64,000 bases of DNA, taken from positions 77,766 through 141,765 of the forward strand of contig DFWZ01000056.1 of NCBI GenBank assembly GCA_002381565.1, written 5' to 3'. Numbering within the stretch: the stretch's first letter is position 1; each line of letters begins with the position of its first letter. This document shows, one piece after another, positions 26,381 to 34,710 of the stretch. Source of the DNA: Gallionella sp. UBA4121 (GTDB lineage Bacteria > Pseudomonadota > Gammaproteobacteria > Burkholderiales > Gallionellaceae). The notes beneath the pieces are model-generated. The model saw nothing but the letters and a program-made list of their open reading frames with translations, was not told the DNA's origin and made no database searches. A program made the translations under genes and the position numbers.

Positions 26381-26839
26381 ATGAGCAAATTATTTCCCTT
26401 ACAACCTTTGTTAAACCTGGCACAAACCAACAGCGAAGAGGCTACGCGCCGGCTCGGCCAGCTTAACAAACAGCAACACGATACACAAAGCCAGCTTGAA
26501 ACATTGCATCAATACCGCCGCGACTACCAGTCACGCATGCAATCGGCAAGCCAGCAGGGTATGGACCCTGCCCTGTTGCGTAACTTTCAGGCATTCATTT
26601 ACAAGCTGGATGCCGCCATCGCGCAGCAGCTCAAGACGGTCGAACAAAGCAAACATTCGACTCAGCTGGGGCGCGGCGAATTTAACAACACGCAACGTAA
26701 ACTGAAGTCATTTGACACCTTGCAACAGCGCCATATTGAAACGCAGGTCAAGGCAGAAGCAAAGCAGGAGCAACGAGCAATGGACGAATACACCGGCCGG
26801 GTAAGCGCATACAAAATGCTCAACGCAAACAATGAATGA
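26381..26839 (+). CDS. fliJ: Flagellar export protein FliJ
   Basis: A 152-residue protein that is almost entirely an antiparallel coiled coil (AQTNSEEATRRLGQLNKQQHDTQSQLETLHQYRRDY, then EQSKHSTQLGRGEFNNTQRKLKSFDTLQQRH). This matches FliJ, which sits in the FliI hexamer like the F1 gamma stalk and shuttles chaperones. Sequence identity to the family is always low. Position directly after fliI and the helix pattern make the call. Confidence 0.88.
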   Translation: MSKLFPLQPLLNLAQTNSEEATRRLGQLNKQQHDTQSQLETLHQYRRDYQSRMQSASQQGMDPALLRNFQAFIYKLDAAIAQQLKTVEQSKHSTQLGRGEFNNTQRKLKSFDTLQQRHIETQVKAEAKQEQRAMDEYTGRVSAYKMLNANNE

Positions 26840-26914
26840 ACCACAGGGCCGCTGTAATCAGCTGCCACAGAACCAGATAAATATGCGCAACTACTCAAAA
26901 AACGGAGGAACACC

Positions 26915-28096
26915 ATGATCAATCCAGCAATCAATACAAATACCCCGCCCGCTTCTGCGCAGCGCAACGACGCCGCCAACAAATCACAGGATGGACAATC
27001 AACTGAGGTATTTGGCGCCGTATTGGCAAGGCAAATCGAGGAAAAATCGGCAGCAAACGCCCCTGCCGCGAATACGTCGCTGACTAAAAGCGCGAAGGAT
27101 CAGGCTGCGGATCAGGCAACAAAAGCCGTCGCAGATTCCGTGCTTTTAAATCAAGATCTGGCGTTAACGCCCGATGCGGCGTCTGTTGCACTGGCGGTGT
27201 TGGGTCAGCCAGCAATCAAGCCCTCTGTCACCAGCAGCAAGAGCGGCGATACCAGTAAAAGCACCGATCCCGCGTTGCCCGCTACCGCTCCTGACGCATC
27301 CGCCAACCCGATGTTCATGGCTGTGAATGCGATACCGGCGTCAGCCTATCCTCAAAGCAAGCTTGCCGCCAGCGCCGATAGCGGCAAAACAATTCTCGCA
27401 ACAGGGACACCCCCCGGCTCACAGCTCCCTGTCTATACGGGTGCTGCACATGAAAAACCGGACCCAGCAGGCGTAAAACTTGACCCGGCAGGCGTAAAAT
27501 TTGCGCAGACGGCAGCCGACGCAATAAACACCCGCTCAGCCAATCTGGATGCAGCCATAAAATCCGGCGCAGAGTCGCTAAAAATGGCCGAATTAGCCGT
27601 CACCCAGCCGGCCCCCTCCGTACAGGCTCAATCGGTCCTCACAGCTGTGCCCAATACAGCAAATAACACCATCACAGCCCCCGTCGGCAGTAGCGCATGG
27701 CCTGCCGAGTTTTCGCAAAAAATCAGCTGGCTGAGCACGCAGCAAAGCCAGGTCGCCGAACTGCATTTAAACCCGCCGGATTTGGGGCCGATGCATGTCG
27801 TCATCTCCGTGTCCGACAACCAGGCAACAGCCCTGTTCACCTCACCCCACAGTGCGGTCCGTGAAGCCATTGAAAATGCATTGCCTAAACTTCGCGAGAG
27901 CATGGCCGATAACGGTATCATGCTGGGCAATGCGACGGTCAGCGATCAGACGCCACGTGACAGTGGCGCGGGTAACTTCATGAATCATCGCGCCAATAAC
28001 CGGGCAGAGACGGGCCGCACGACAGAATCGGCGCCGCTATCCGCGCCGCTGGTCACAACACGGCGTCATAATGGCATGGTTGACACCTTCGCCTGA
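26915..28096 (+). CDS. fliK: Hook-length control protein FliK
   Basis: A 393-residue secreted ruler. The N-terminal about 260 residues are low-complexity, rich in Ala, Ser, Pro and Thr, and include a two-copy 7-residue repeat (DPAGVKL, DPAGVKF) encoded by 21-bp tandem units at 27461-27502. The conserved C-terminal switch domain contains VAELHLNPPDLGPMHVVISV and HSAVREAIENALPKLRESMADNGIML, which interacts with FlhB to change export specificity. GGAGG precedes the ATG. It is separated from fliJ by 75 bases. Confidence 0.92.
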   Translation: MINPAINTNTPPASAQRNDAANKSQDGQSTEVFGAVLARQIEEKSAANAPAANTSLTKSAKDQAADQATKAVADSVLLNQDLALTPDAASVALAVLGQPAIKPSVTSSKSGDTSKSTDPALPATAPDASANPMFMAVNAIPASAYPQSKLAASADSGKTILATGTPPGSQLPVYTGAAHEKPDPAGVKLDPAGVKFAQTAADAINTRSANLDAAIKSGAESLKMAELAVTQPAPSVQAQSVLTAVPNTANNTITAPVGSSAWPAEFSQKISWLSTQQSQVAELHLNPPDLGPMHVVISVSDNQATALFTSPHSAVREAIENALPKLRESMADNGIMLGNATVSDQTPRDSGAGNFMNHRANNRAETGRTTESAPLSAPLVTTRRHNGMVDTFA

Positions 28097-28220
28097 CGAA
28101 GCTTTTCCTCGGTGACGCGACGGGCCTGTTTGCCAGAGATATAATCGGGTCAACCCTTGATATTTGAGCGATAATCCGCCGAATTTATTTTTTCAAAGCC
28201 TTAAATTTAGGAATCAACTC

Positions 28221-28796
28221 ATGTCGAAACCAGCCAAACCAGTTGAACCTGCCGGTGATCAACCCCCAAAAAGCAAAAAAATGCTTATCATCATCGCCCT
28301 GGTCGTCCTGCTGGCTGCGGGGGGCGGCGCCGCTGCGTTCTTTTTAATGAAGCCAGCCCATCCTGCAAAACAGGGCGAACAAGCCGTAAAGGTCGAAGAA
28401 GACGCCAAGCTACCGCCAAAATTTGTTGAGGTAGGAACGTTTACCGCCAATCTGATGCATGAAGATACAGACCGCTATGTCCAGGTCGCTGTCTCGCTCA
28501 AGCTGACAGAACCCGAACTGGAAGAGAAAATTAAGGCGCGTAACCCAGAAATTCAAAATATAATCAATATGTTATTACAGAGCAAATACCCATCCCAGCT
28601 CGCCACAGTGGAAGGAAAGCAAAAACTTGCCAGCGAAATAAAGGAACAGGTCGAATTTATAATGGGGCTGCGTAAAAGTGCCCCAACCATTCACTCGACG
28701 CCACCGGATGGTGAAACGCAAACCGCAATACCCGCAGCAACACCAGCCAAAAAAGGTATAGCAGCCGTGCTGTTTACCTCATTCATCATTCAATAG
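28221..28796 (+). CDS. fliL: Flagellar basal body-associated protein FliL
   Basis: A 191-residue single-span inner membrane protein. It has a short Lys/Pro-rich cytoplasmic tail, then LIIIALVVLLAAGGGAAAFF (about 24-43) and a periplasmic stator-associated domain (FVEVGTFTANLMHEDTDRYVQVAVSLKLTEPELEEKIKARNPEIQNIINMLL). The ATG at 28221 is chosen over an upstream TTG at 28164 because AGGA precedes it and the protein then has the usual short tail. The end LFTSFIIQ is typical. fliM starts 4 bases later. Confidence 0.92.
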   Translation: MSKPAKPVEPAGDQPPKSKKMLIIIALVVLLAAGGGAAAFFLMKPAHPAKQGEQAVKVEEDAKLPPKFVEVGTFTANLMHEDTDRYVQVAVSLKLTEPELEEKIKARNPEIQNIINMLLQSKYPSQLATVEGKQKLASEIKEQVEFIMGLRKSAPTIHSTPPDGETQTAIPAATPAKKGIAAVLFTSFIIQ

Positions 28797-28800
28797 AAAA

Positions 28801-29790
28801 ATGAGCGAATTTCTCTCACAAGACGAAGTTGACTCCCTGCTCAAGGGCGTTAATGGCGAAACGGATGAAGGCACAGATCAGCCTGAAGCCGCTGCCGGAG
28901 ATGTTCGCTCATATAACCTTGCATCGCAGGAACGTATCGTGCGTGGGCGCATGCCCACCATGGAAATCATCAACGAGCGTTTTGCCCGACTGTTTCGCAT
29001 CGGGCTGTTCAACTTCATTCGTCGCACCCCGGAAATATCAGTCGGACCGGTGCGTGTATTGAAGTTCGGCGAATTCGTTCGCAATCTGGCCGTCCCCACC
29101 AATCTGAATATCATTCAGGCCAAACCGATGCGCGGCAATGGTCTGTTTATCTTTGATCCGAACCTGGTATTTCTGGTGGTGGATAACATGTTTGGCGGCG
29201 ATGGTCGTTTCCACACCCGTGTGGAGGGTCGGGAGTTTACGCAGACTGAACAGCGCATCATTCGAAACATGCTGGACGTGGTATTTGAAGCCTATACCAA
29301 ATCGTGGGAAACCGTCTATCCGCTCGAATTTGAGTTTGTACGTTCAGAAATGAACCCGCAGTTCGCCAACATTGCCACGCCGAATGAAGTGGTTATCGTC
29401 ACCACCTTCGATATCGAACTGGGCGGGAATGGCGGCGCATTTCATGTTTGCATGCCCTATTCGATGTTGGAACCCGTCAAGGACTTGCTCTATAACAACG
29501 TTCAAGGGGAGCACATGGCGGTCGATAAACGCTGGCTGCAACTGCTCTCCAGACAGGTTCAGTGCGCCGAGGTCGAATTGGCCGCCACGCTGGGACAAGC
29601 CAATATCACACTGGAAAAAGTGTTAAAAATGCGCAGCGGAGATGTGATCACGCTGGACGTGGCAGACGACATCACCGCATCTGTGGATGGGATCCCAATA
29701 ATGGAATGTAAATATGGCGTGTTCAATAACCAATATGCGCTCAAAATAGTGAAAATGCTCACGACCAACGAAGGAGAAAGCCATGACTGA
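28801..29790 (+). CDS. fliM: Flagellar motor switch protein FliM
   Basis: A 329-residue C-ring protein. The N-terminal CheY~P-binding motif SQDEVDSLL is at 6-14. The middle domain (IVRGRMPTMEIINERFARLFRIGLFNFIRRTPEI, then the FliG-contacting GG motif in FGGDGR) is intact. The C-terminal SpoA domain (EVELAATLGQANITLEKVLKMRSGDVITLD) pairs with FliN. Binding of phosphorylated CheY switches rotation. It overlaps fliN by 8 bases. Confidence 0.97.
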   Translation: MSEFLSQDEVDSLLKGVNGETDEGTDQPEAAAGDVRSYNLASQERIVRGRMPTMEIINERFARLFRIGLFNFIRRTPEISVGPVRVLKFGEFVRNLAVPTNLNIIQAKPMRGNGLFIFDPNLVFLVVDNMFGGDGRFHTRVEGREFTQTEQRIIRNMLDVVFEAYTKSWETVYPLEFEFVRSEMNPQFANIATPNEVVIVTTFDIELGGNGGAFHVCMPYSMLEPVKDLLYNNVQGEHMAVDKRWLQLLSRQVQCAEVELAATLGQANITLEKVLKMRSGDVITLDVADDITASVDGIPIMECKYGVFNNQYALKIVKMLTTNEGESHD

Positions 29791-30235
29791 AGAAACCGCC
29801 ATCACCGCCGATGATTGGGGTGCAGCCATGTCAGAACAAACAGCCGCTGAAGAACCTGCGGGCGCCGATGACTGGGCGTCCGCGATGGCAGAACAGGAAG
29901 CCCCCCCGCCAGCCAGCAAGTCTCACGTATTCGAAAAATTTGGCGGGGGTACGAGCGGGGGTGGTACCACACAAAATGATCTCGACATGATTCTGGACAT
30001 CCCGGTACAACTGACAGTTGAACTGGGGCGCACCAAAATGCCGATCAAAAATCTGCTGCAATTGGCGCAAGGCTCTGTGGTCGAACTGGCCGGTATGGCG
30101 GGTGAACCGCTGGATGTGATGATTAACGGGTTCCTGATTGCCCAGGGTGAAGTCGTGGTTGTAAACGACAAACTGGGCATACGCGTGACTGACATCATTA
30201 CGCCATCGGAACGTCTGCGTCGTTTGAACCGCTGA
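29783..30235 (+). CDS. fliN: Flagellar motor switch protein FliN
   Basis: A 150-residue SpoA-domain protein of the lower C ring. The C-terminal 80 residues (LDMILDIPVQLTVELGRTKMPIKNLLQLAQGSVVELAG, then GFLIAQGEVVVVNDKLGIRVTDII) are canonical. The N-terminal extension repeats a short motif: DDWGAAMSEQ at about 11-20 and DDWASAMAEQ at 31-40. Such acidic-Trp repeats may be docking peptides, but their function is not known to me. The start overlaps the fliM end. Confidence 0.95.
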   Translation: MTEETAITADDWGAAMSEQTAAEEPAGADDWASAMAEQEAPPPASKSHVFEKFGGGTSGGGTTQNDLDMILDIPVQLTVELGRTKMPIKNLLQLAQGSVVELAGMAGEPLDVMINGFLIAQGEVVVVNDKLGIRVTDIITPSERLRRLNR

Positions 30236-30246
30236 CAGGCACGGCC

Positions 30247-30720
30247 ATGAAACCCGTCATGCCCGTTTTTCGCCATATCGCAACTGTGCTGCTGCTGTTC
30301 TTCACGCACGCAGCAATGGCGCTTGAGGCCGCACGCCCGCTCTACGTTCCGCCGGTAGCGGGCACCGGAAACATGGTGAAAATTACCCTGAGTTTGCTGC
30401 TGGTACTGGCCGTCATCGTGGGAATCGCCTGGTTGCTCAAACGCCTGAATCTTACGCAACAGGGCAAAGGTAATTTGCTCCGAGTCATCGGCAGTGTCGC
30501 GATCGGTCAACGTGAACGTGTGGTACTGGTTGAAGTGGGCGACACCTGGCTGCTGGTCGGCGTGGGTCCTGGCCAAATACGAACATTACACACACTGGAA
30601 AAAGGTTCGGCACAAGCTCCCTTGCCAGCTTCCAACAACGCGACCGACAACCAATTCGGCAAACTGCTGTCCTCCATGCTCAAAAATCGTCAATCCGGCA
30701 GGCAAAGCGATGGCTCGTAG
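30247..30720 (+). CDS. fliO: Flagellar biosynthetic protein FliO
   Basis: A 157-residue assembly chaperone for the FliP ring. A signal-like N-terminal hydrophobic segment (IATVLLLFFTHAAMALE) is followed by the membrane span NMVKITLSLLLVLAVIVGIAWLLKRL and a small cytoplasmic beta domain (LLRVIGSVAIGQRERVVLVEVGDTWLLVGVGPGQIRTLHTL), typical of FliO/FliZ. It overlaps fliP by 11 bases. Confidence 0.92.
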   Translation: MKPVMPVFRHIATVLLLFFTHAAMALEAARPLYVPPVAGTGNMVKITLSLLLVLAVIVGIAWLLKRLNLTQQGKGNLLRVIGSVAIGQRERVVLVEVGDTWLLVGVGPGQIRTLHTLEKGSAQAPLPASNNATDNQFGKLLSSMLKNRQSGRQSDGS

Positions 30721-31450
30721 GCTGCTGCTATGCCTGACGCTGCTGCTCATCAGTCACGGCGCATGGGCAGAGATTGCAGTGCCCGCAATCACCAGCAAAG
30801 CCGCAGCAGGAGGTGGACAGAGTTACAGCCTGAGCCTGCAAACACTGCTGATACTCACCTCGCTGAGTTTTTTGCCTGCCATTTTGCTGATGATGACGGC
30901 CTTCACCCGCATCATCATTGTGCTCAGCATGCTGCGATCCGCACTTGGCACTCCGTCATCGCCGCCGAATCAGGTGCTGATAGGCTTATCCCTGTTTCTG
31001 ACGTTTTTCGTCATGTCACCGGTGTTCGATAAAATTTACACGGATGCCTACTTGCCCTATAGCGAGAGCCGGCTGGATTTACAACAAGCCGTAGAAAAAG
31101 GCGTGGTGCCGCTCAAGGCATTCATGCTGCGCCAGACCCGCCAGACCGATCTCGCGCTGTTCGTCAAAATATCAAACAGCGATGCACTGCAAAGCGCGGA
31201 AGAAGTGCCGTTACGCCTGCTGGTGCCCGCCTATGTGATCAGTGAATTAAAAACGGCTTTCCAGATTGGTTTCGTGGTGTATATACCGTTTCTGATCATC
31301 GACATGGTGGTCGCCAGCATACTGATGTCTATGGGAATGATGATGCTTTCACCGTCCACCATCTCACTGCCATTCAAGATTATGCTGTTCGTTTTGGCTG
31401 ACGGCTGGAATCTGCTGATCGGTTCACTTGCACAAAGTTTTTATACTTAA
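30710..31450 (+). CDS. fliP: Flagellar export gate protein FliP
   Basis: A 246-residue core subunit of the export gate. It has a cleavable signal peptide (RRLLLCLTLLLISHGAWA) and four hydrophobic segments. The family signatures are SFLPAILLMMTAFTRIIIVLSMLRSALG and PLRLLVPAYVISELKTAFQIGFVVYIPFLIIDMVVASILMSMGMMMLSP. The ATG at 30710 inside the end of fliO gives the usual length; frames starting further upstream read through fliO and are not credible. Confidence 0.95.
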   Translation: MARRLLLCLTLLLISHGAWAEIAVPAITSKAAAGGGQSYSLSLQTLLILTSLSFLPAILLMMTAFTRIIIVLSMLRSALGTPSSPPNQVLIGLSLFLTFFVMSPVFDKIYTDAYLPYSESRLDLQQAVEKGVVPLKAFMLRQTRQTDLALFVKISNSDALQSAEEVPLRLLVPAYVISELKTAFQIGFVVYIPFLIIDMVVASILMSMGMMMLSPSTISLPFKIMLFVLADGWNLLIGSLAQSFYT

Positions 31451-31470
31451 ATTTTTAACGGGACGCATAA

Positions 31471-31740
31471 ATGACACCCGAATCAGTCATAACCCTGGGG
31501 CAGCAGTCCATCGAACTGACCTTGATGCTCGCTGCCCCATTGCTGCTCAGTGCGCTGGTCATTGGCCTGGTAGTGAGCATTTTTCAGGCCGCAACTCAAA
31601 TCAACGAACAGACCTTGTCGTTCATTCCTAAATTAGTGGGCATTTTTGCCATGTTGATACTGATGGGGCCGTGGATGATCAGCATGATGGTGGATTTCAT
31701 CCAGCGTTTGTACGGCAATATCCCCTGGCTGGCTGGATAA
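31471..31740 (+). CDS. fliQ: Flagellar export gate protein FliQ
   Basis: An 89-residue protein with two membrane helices. SVITLGQQSIELTLMLAAPLLLSALVIGLVVSIFQAATQINEQTLSFIPK is the conserved core, and the second helix is LVGIFAMLILMGPWMISMMVDF. Four copies join the FliP5-FliR1 helical gate. It starts 20 bases after fliP. A heptad repeat lies between it and fliR. Confidence 0.96.
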   Translation: MTPESVITLGQQSIELTLMLAAPLLLSALVIGLVVSIFQAATQINEQTLSFIPKLVGIFAMLILMGPWMISMMVDFIQRLYGNIPWLAG

Positions 31741-31751
31741 ACCAGGATGCA

Positions 31752-31773
31752 GGATTGAGGATTGAGGATTGAG
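31752..31773. repeat. Heptad array (GGATTGA)3 between fliQ and fliR
   Basis: Three perfect copies of GGATTGA in tandem, followed by a further G, 11 bases after the fliQ stop. It is the same unit as in the flgJ and flgI/flgH arrays. Confidence 0.85.
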
Positions 31774-31827
31774 AAAAACAGCGTCATTCATTGAACGTCC
31801 GGACATTGGCTCCACACGGGGTTATTC

Positions 31828-32604
31828 ATGATCAACATCACCAGCGCGCAACTGGATGTATGGCTCGCCACACTGATGTACCCCCTGGTACGCCTGCTCG
31901 CCCTGATTTCCAGCGCGCCCATATTCGGCGACAAGCAAATCCCCGTCCGAGTCAAAATCGGACTCGCGGTGTTAATGACGATCGTCATTGCGCCAACCTT
32001 AGCCCCCATGCCTGCCGTGCCTGTCGGATCGATGCAAGGCCTGCTCATCATCGTCCAGCAAATCATTATCGGCACCGCGATGGGCTTCACCATGCGCCTG
32101 ATATTTTCCGCCGTGGAACTGGCCGGTGAATTTTCGGGAATGATCATGGGATTGGGATTTGCCAGCTTCTATGATCCAAGAAACGCCACGAATTCGGCGG
32201 TCATCTCGCAATGGCTGGGTATCATCGCCTCGCTCGCCTTTCTGGCGATGAATGGGCATCTGATGATTTTGTCACTGGTGGCGGAAAGTTTTCATACGCT
32301 GCCGGTCGGAGAGATGATGTCCAGCAAAAGCTTTTATGCGGCAGCCCAATGGGGGGGGAGCATTTTCGTCTTTGGTTTACAAATCGCGCTGCCCCTGCTG
32401 GCAGCATTGCTGATCACCAATCTTGCCCTCGGCATACTGACCCGCGCCGCCCAGCAACTCAACCTGTTTGCGATAGGTTTCCCGATCACCCTGACGATCG
32501 GTTTCCTGATACTGAGCATTTCGCTGCCCTTACTGGCCCCGCTGCTGGACAGACTGACTGCAGAAGCACTTTCCACCGCACTCAAACTGGTGAAATTGCC
32601 CTGA
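31828..32604 (+). CDS. fliR: Flagellar export gate protein FliR
   Basis: A 258-residue membrane protein that closes the export gate with FliP and FliQ. Hallmark stretches are RLLALISSAPIFGDKQIPVRVKIGLAVLMTIVIAPTL, GLLIIVQQIIIGTAMGFTMRLIFSAVELAGEFSGMIMGLGFASFYDP and GILTRAAQQLNLFAIGFPITLTIGFLILSISLPLL. A run of eight Gs (32351-32358) lies within codons 175-177. The stop codon is 1 base from the convergent minE stop, so no intrinsic terminator fits between them. Confidence 0.96.
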   Translation: MINITSAQLDVWLATLMYPLVRLLALISSAPIFGDKQIPVRVKIGLAVLMTIVIAPTLAPMPAVPVGSMQGLLIIVQQIIIGTAMGFTMRLIFSAVELAGEFSGMIMGLGFASFYDPRNATNSAVISQWLGIIASLAFLAMNGHLMILSLVAESFHTLPVGEMMSSKSFYAAAQWGGSIFVFGLQIALPLLAALLITNLALGILTRAAQQLNLFAIGFPITLTIGFLILSISLPLLAPLLDRLTAEALSTALKLVKLP

Positions 32605-32605
32605 A

Positions 32606-32890
32606 TCAGAATTTGCTGTTCATCTTATCCGGCAGCGTAATATTCAGTTCCAGCACGTCATATTGGTCGTGTTTTTCAAGCTGAACCTTGAACGAATCAC
32701 GATCCACATGAATATACTTGGCAATCACCGCCATCAACTCCTCCTGCAGTGCCGGCAAATAATCAGGCGTTGCCGTACCCCGTCCCGCACGCTCGTGGGC
32801 CAGAATAATTTGCAGGCGTTCCTTGGCAACGACAGCGGTTTTCTTTTCGTTACCACGCAGGTAATCAATCAGGCCGGCAATCATGGACAT
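32606..32890 (-). CDS. minE: Cell division topological specificity factor MinE
   Basis: A 94-residue protein. The N-terminal anti-MinCD region (GLIDYLRGNEKKTAVVAKERLQIILAHERAG) with its membrane-targeting start is followed by the dimerisation beta-sheet domain (LQEELMAVIAKYIHVDRDSFKVQLEKHDQYDVLELNITLP). It stimulates MinD ATPase so that the division inhibitor oscillates and leaves mid-cell free. It follows minD by 1 base. An internal ATG two codons later is an alternative start. Confidence 0.95.
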   Translation of the reverse strand: MSMIAGLIDYLRGNEKKTAVVAKERLQIILAHERAGRGTATPDYLPALQEELMAVIAKYIHVDRDSFKVQLEKHDQYDVLELNITLPDKMNSKF

Positions 32891-32891
32891 C

Positions 32892-33701
32892 TCAGAGCCC
32901 TCCCATCAGGCGTTTGAAAAATCCGGCCTTCTCGGTCAGGAAGCGCATCGGCAAATCTTCGCCCATGAAGCGTCCCACCACGTCCCGGTACGCGTCAGCC
33001 ACATCACTCTTTTCCAGATGGATGGCAGGGGTTCCCGAGTTTGAAGCCTGCAGTACGGACTCGGACTCAGGAATCACACCCAGCAGTGGAATGCGCAGGA
33101 TTTCCTGTATGTCGGTGACCGACAGCATTTCTCCGGCATTCACACGCTTGGGATCATAACGGGTAACCAGCAAGTGCTCCTTGACCGGTTCCATCCCTTC
33201 GACCGCACGCTTCGATTTGGCGGCGAGGATACCCAGGATGCGATCCGAATCGCGTACCGACGAGACTTCAGGGTTGGTCACTACCAGCGCCTCATCGGCG
33301 AAATACATCGCGGTGAATGCACCTGATTCAATCCCGGCAGGAGAATCGCAGACGATGAAATCAAAACTCTCCTTGAGTTCATTCAGAATCCGCTCGACAC
33401 CCTCCAGATTGAGCGCATCCTTGTCACGCGTCTGGGACGCCGGCAGAATATACAGGTTATCGCAGTTCTTGTCCTTGATCAGCGCCTGTTTGAGCGATAC
33501 CTCACCGTTTATAACGTTGATAATGTCATACACCACGCGGCGCTCGCAGCCCATGATCAGATCCAGATTGCGCAAGCCCACATCAAAATCGATCACCACG
33601 GTTTTATTGCCGCGCAGCGCCAGACCACTCGAAAAGCTGGCGCTGGTGGTCGTTTTACCCACGCCGCCTTTTCCTGAAGTAACTACGATAACTTTAGCCA
33701 C
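32892..33701 (-). CDS. minD: Septum site-determining ATPase MinD
   Basis: A 269-residue deviant Walker A ATPase. VTSGKGGVGKTTTSASF gives both lysines (K11, K16), and DFDVGLRNLDLIMGCERRVVYDIINV and FDFIVCDSPAGIESGAF are further signatures. The C-terminal amphipathic membrane helix is AGFFKRLMGGL. It recruits MinC and MinE to the membrane. Its paralogue FlhG is encoded about 22 kb away in the same window. The operon order minC-minD-minE is standard. Confidence 0.97.
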   Translation of the reverse strand: MAKVIVVTSGKGGVGKTTTSASFSSGLALRGNKTVVIDFDVGLRNLDLIMGCERRVVYDIINVINGEVSLKQALIKDKNCDNLYILPASQTRDKDALNLEGVERILNELKESFDFIVCDSPAGIESGAFTAMYFADEALVVTNPEVSSVRDSDRILGILAAKSKRAVEGMEPVKEHLLVTRYDPKRVNAGEMLSVTDIQEILRIPLLGVIPESESVLQASNSGTPAIHLEKSDVADAYRDVVGRFMGEDLPMRFLTEKAGFFKRLMGGL

Positions 33702-33767
33702 GAATCATTCCCTGAACATAAATAGTCGTTCATTTTACCTGTAAAGCGCCAATACAAAAAACTTCTC

Positions 33768-34574
33768 TTAATACAACAAGGGTTGAATCAGCAAACGGGA
33801 ACCCTCCAGATGCACCTGTGCGGGTTTGGCGCGCACATTTTCCGGAATTCCGTCTTCAAATACCTTGAAACAGCCGGCAATCGACAACAACTCGGCCTCC
33901 ATGCCATGCACAAAAATACGCGCCGACTCATTGCCTCGCGCACCCGCAATCGCACGGCCGCGCATCGGCGCATATACGTGAATATCACCATCGGCGATCA
34001 GCTCGGCACCCGCATTGACGATAGCCAACACCACCAGATTAGCCCCTTCGGCATAGATACGCTGCCCTGTTCGAACGGGCTTATCGATGACCACCGTCGG
34101 ACGAGCGACAGGCGCACCCGGAGGCGCCACCAATGCTTTGTCCTCACTGGCGAGTTCAACCGCTTCCGGCTCAAATCCCGGCAGTTCGGATTGCTCATGC
34201 AATACCGCAGGTGGAGTGATGATGTGATCCGCTTCTCTTCGCAATGCATTTCTTGCGGGCGCATCCGGAAAAAGTCCCAATCCTGCCAATGCAGCGGCAG
34301 CACGCTGTAGCTGGGAACCGCCGACGACACCTGCCGCACACATACCCTGTTTGAGCATGAACGAGATAAGTTCGGAGAAATCAGGCTCGCTGTCCAACGC
34401 AGCAATTGCGGAGAGTTCCAGCGCCACCGGCGTGTTGGCAAAAAAATCCGGCGTCTGACTCAGTCGTAAAGACAGCTGGCTCTTCAACTGAGCCATATCA
34501 GTCGTGAGTATGTGCAGCTGCAACACAGGCAGACTGCCGGTTTTTATTTTAAATGCGGGTTCTTCGATCGTCAT
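33768..34574 (-). CDS. minC: Septum site-determining protein MinC
   Basis: A 268-residue FtsZ assembly inhibitor. The N-terminal FtsZ-binding domain (FKIKTGSLPVLQLHILTTDMAQLKSQL) is joined by a Pro/Glu-rich linker of about 45 residues to the right-handed beta-helix C-terminal domain (VIDKPVRTGQRIYAEGANLVVLAIVNAGAELIADGDIHVYAPMRGRAIAGARGNESARIFVHGMEAELLSIAG), which binds MinD. It is the first gene of minCDE, and a flgL terminator lies about 100 bases upstream. Confidence 0.95.
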   Translation of the reverse strand: MTIEEPAFKIKTGSLPVLQLHILTTDMAQLKSQLSLRLSQTPDFFANTPVALELSAIAALDSEPDFSELISFMLKQGMCAAGVVGGSQLQRAAAALAGLGLFPDAPARNALRREADHIITPPAVLHEQSELPGFEPEAVELASEDKALVAPPGAPVARPTVVIDKPVRTGQRIYAEGANLVVLAIVNAGAELIADGDIHVYAPMRGRAIAGARGNESARIFVHGMEAELLSIAGCFKVFEDGIPENVRAKPAQVHLEGSRLLIQPLLY

Positions 34575-34672
34575 GATTGTTGATTTTCAGGGGGAACAGA
34601 CCGGATATGCTGCTGCAATCCGGCCTGAAAATTAGCCGAGTTTAACTCACAATGACAGCAAACGGTGTGCGG

Positions 34673-34700
34673 TTAAAAATCGCAGCGCATAAGCTGCGAA
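34673..34700 (-). terminator. Intrinsic terminator for the flgK-flgL transcript
   Basis: On the minus strand just after flgL, CGCAGC pairs with GCTGCG around TTATGC (34681-34698), followed directly by ATTTTTAACC. The stem is GC-rich with a short T-run, the classic arrangement, and separates flgL from minC. Confidence 0.7.
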
Positions 34701-34710
34701 TTCTCACACA

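Noticed and set aside
30494..30709. Extended N-terminus for FliP
   Set aside because: The in-frame extension is fliO read in another frame; the signal peptide starting at 30710 fits FliP length.
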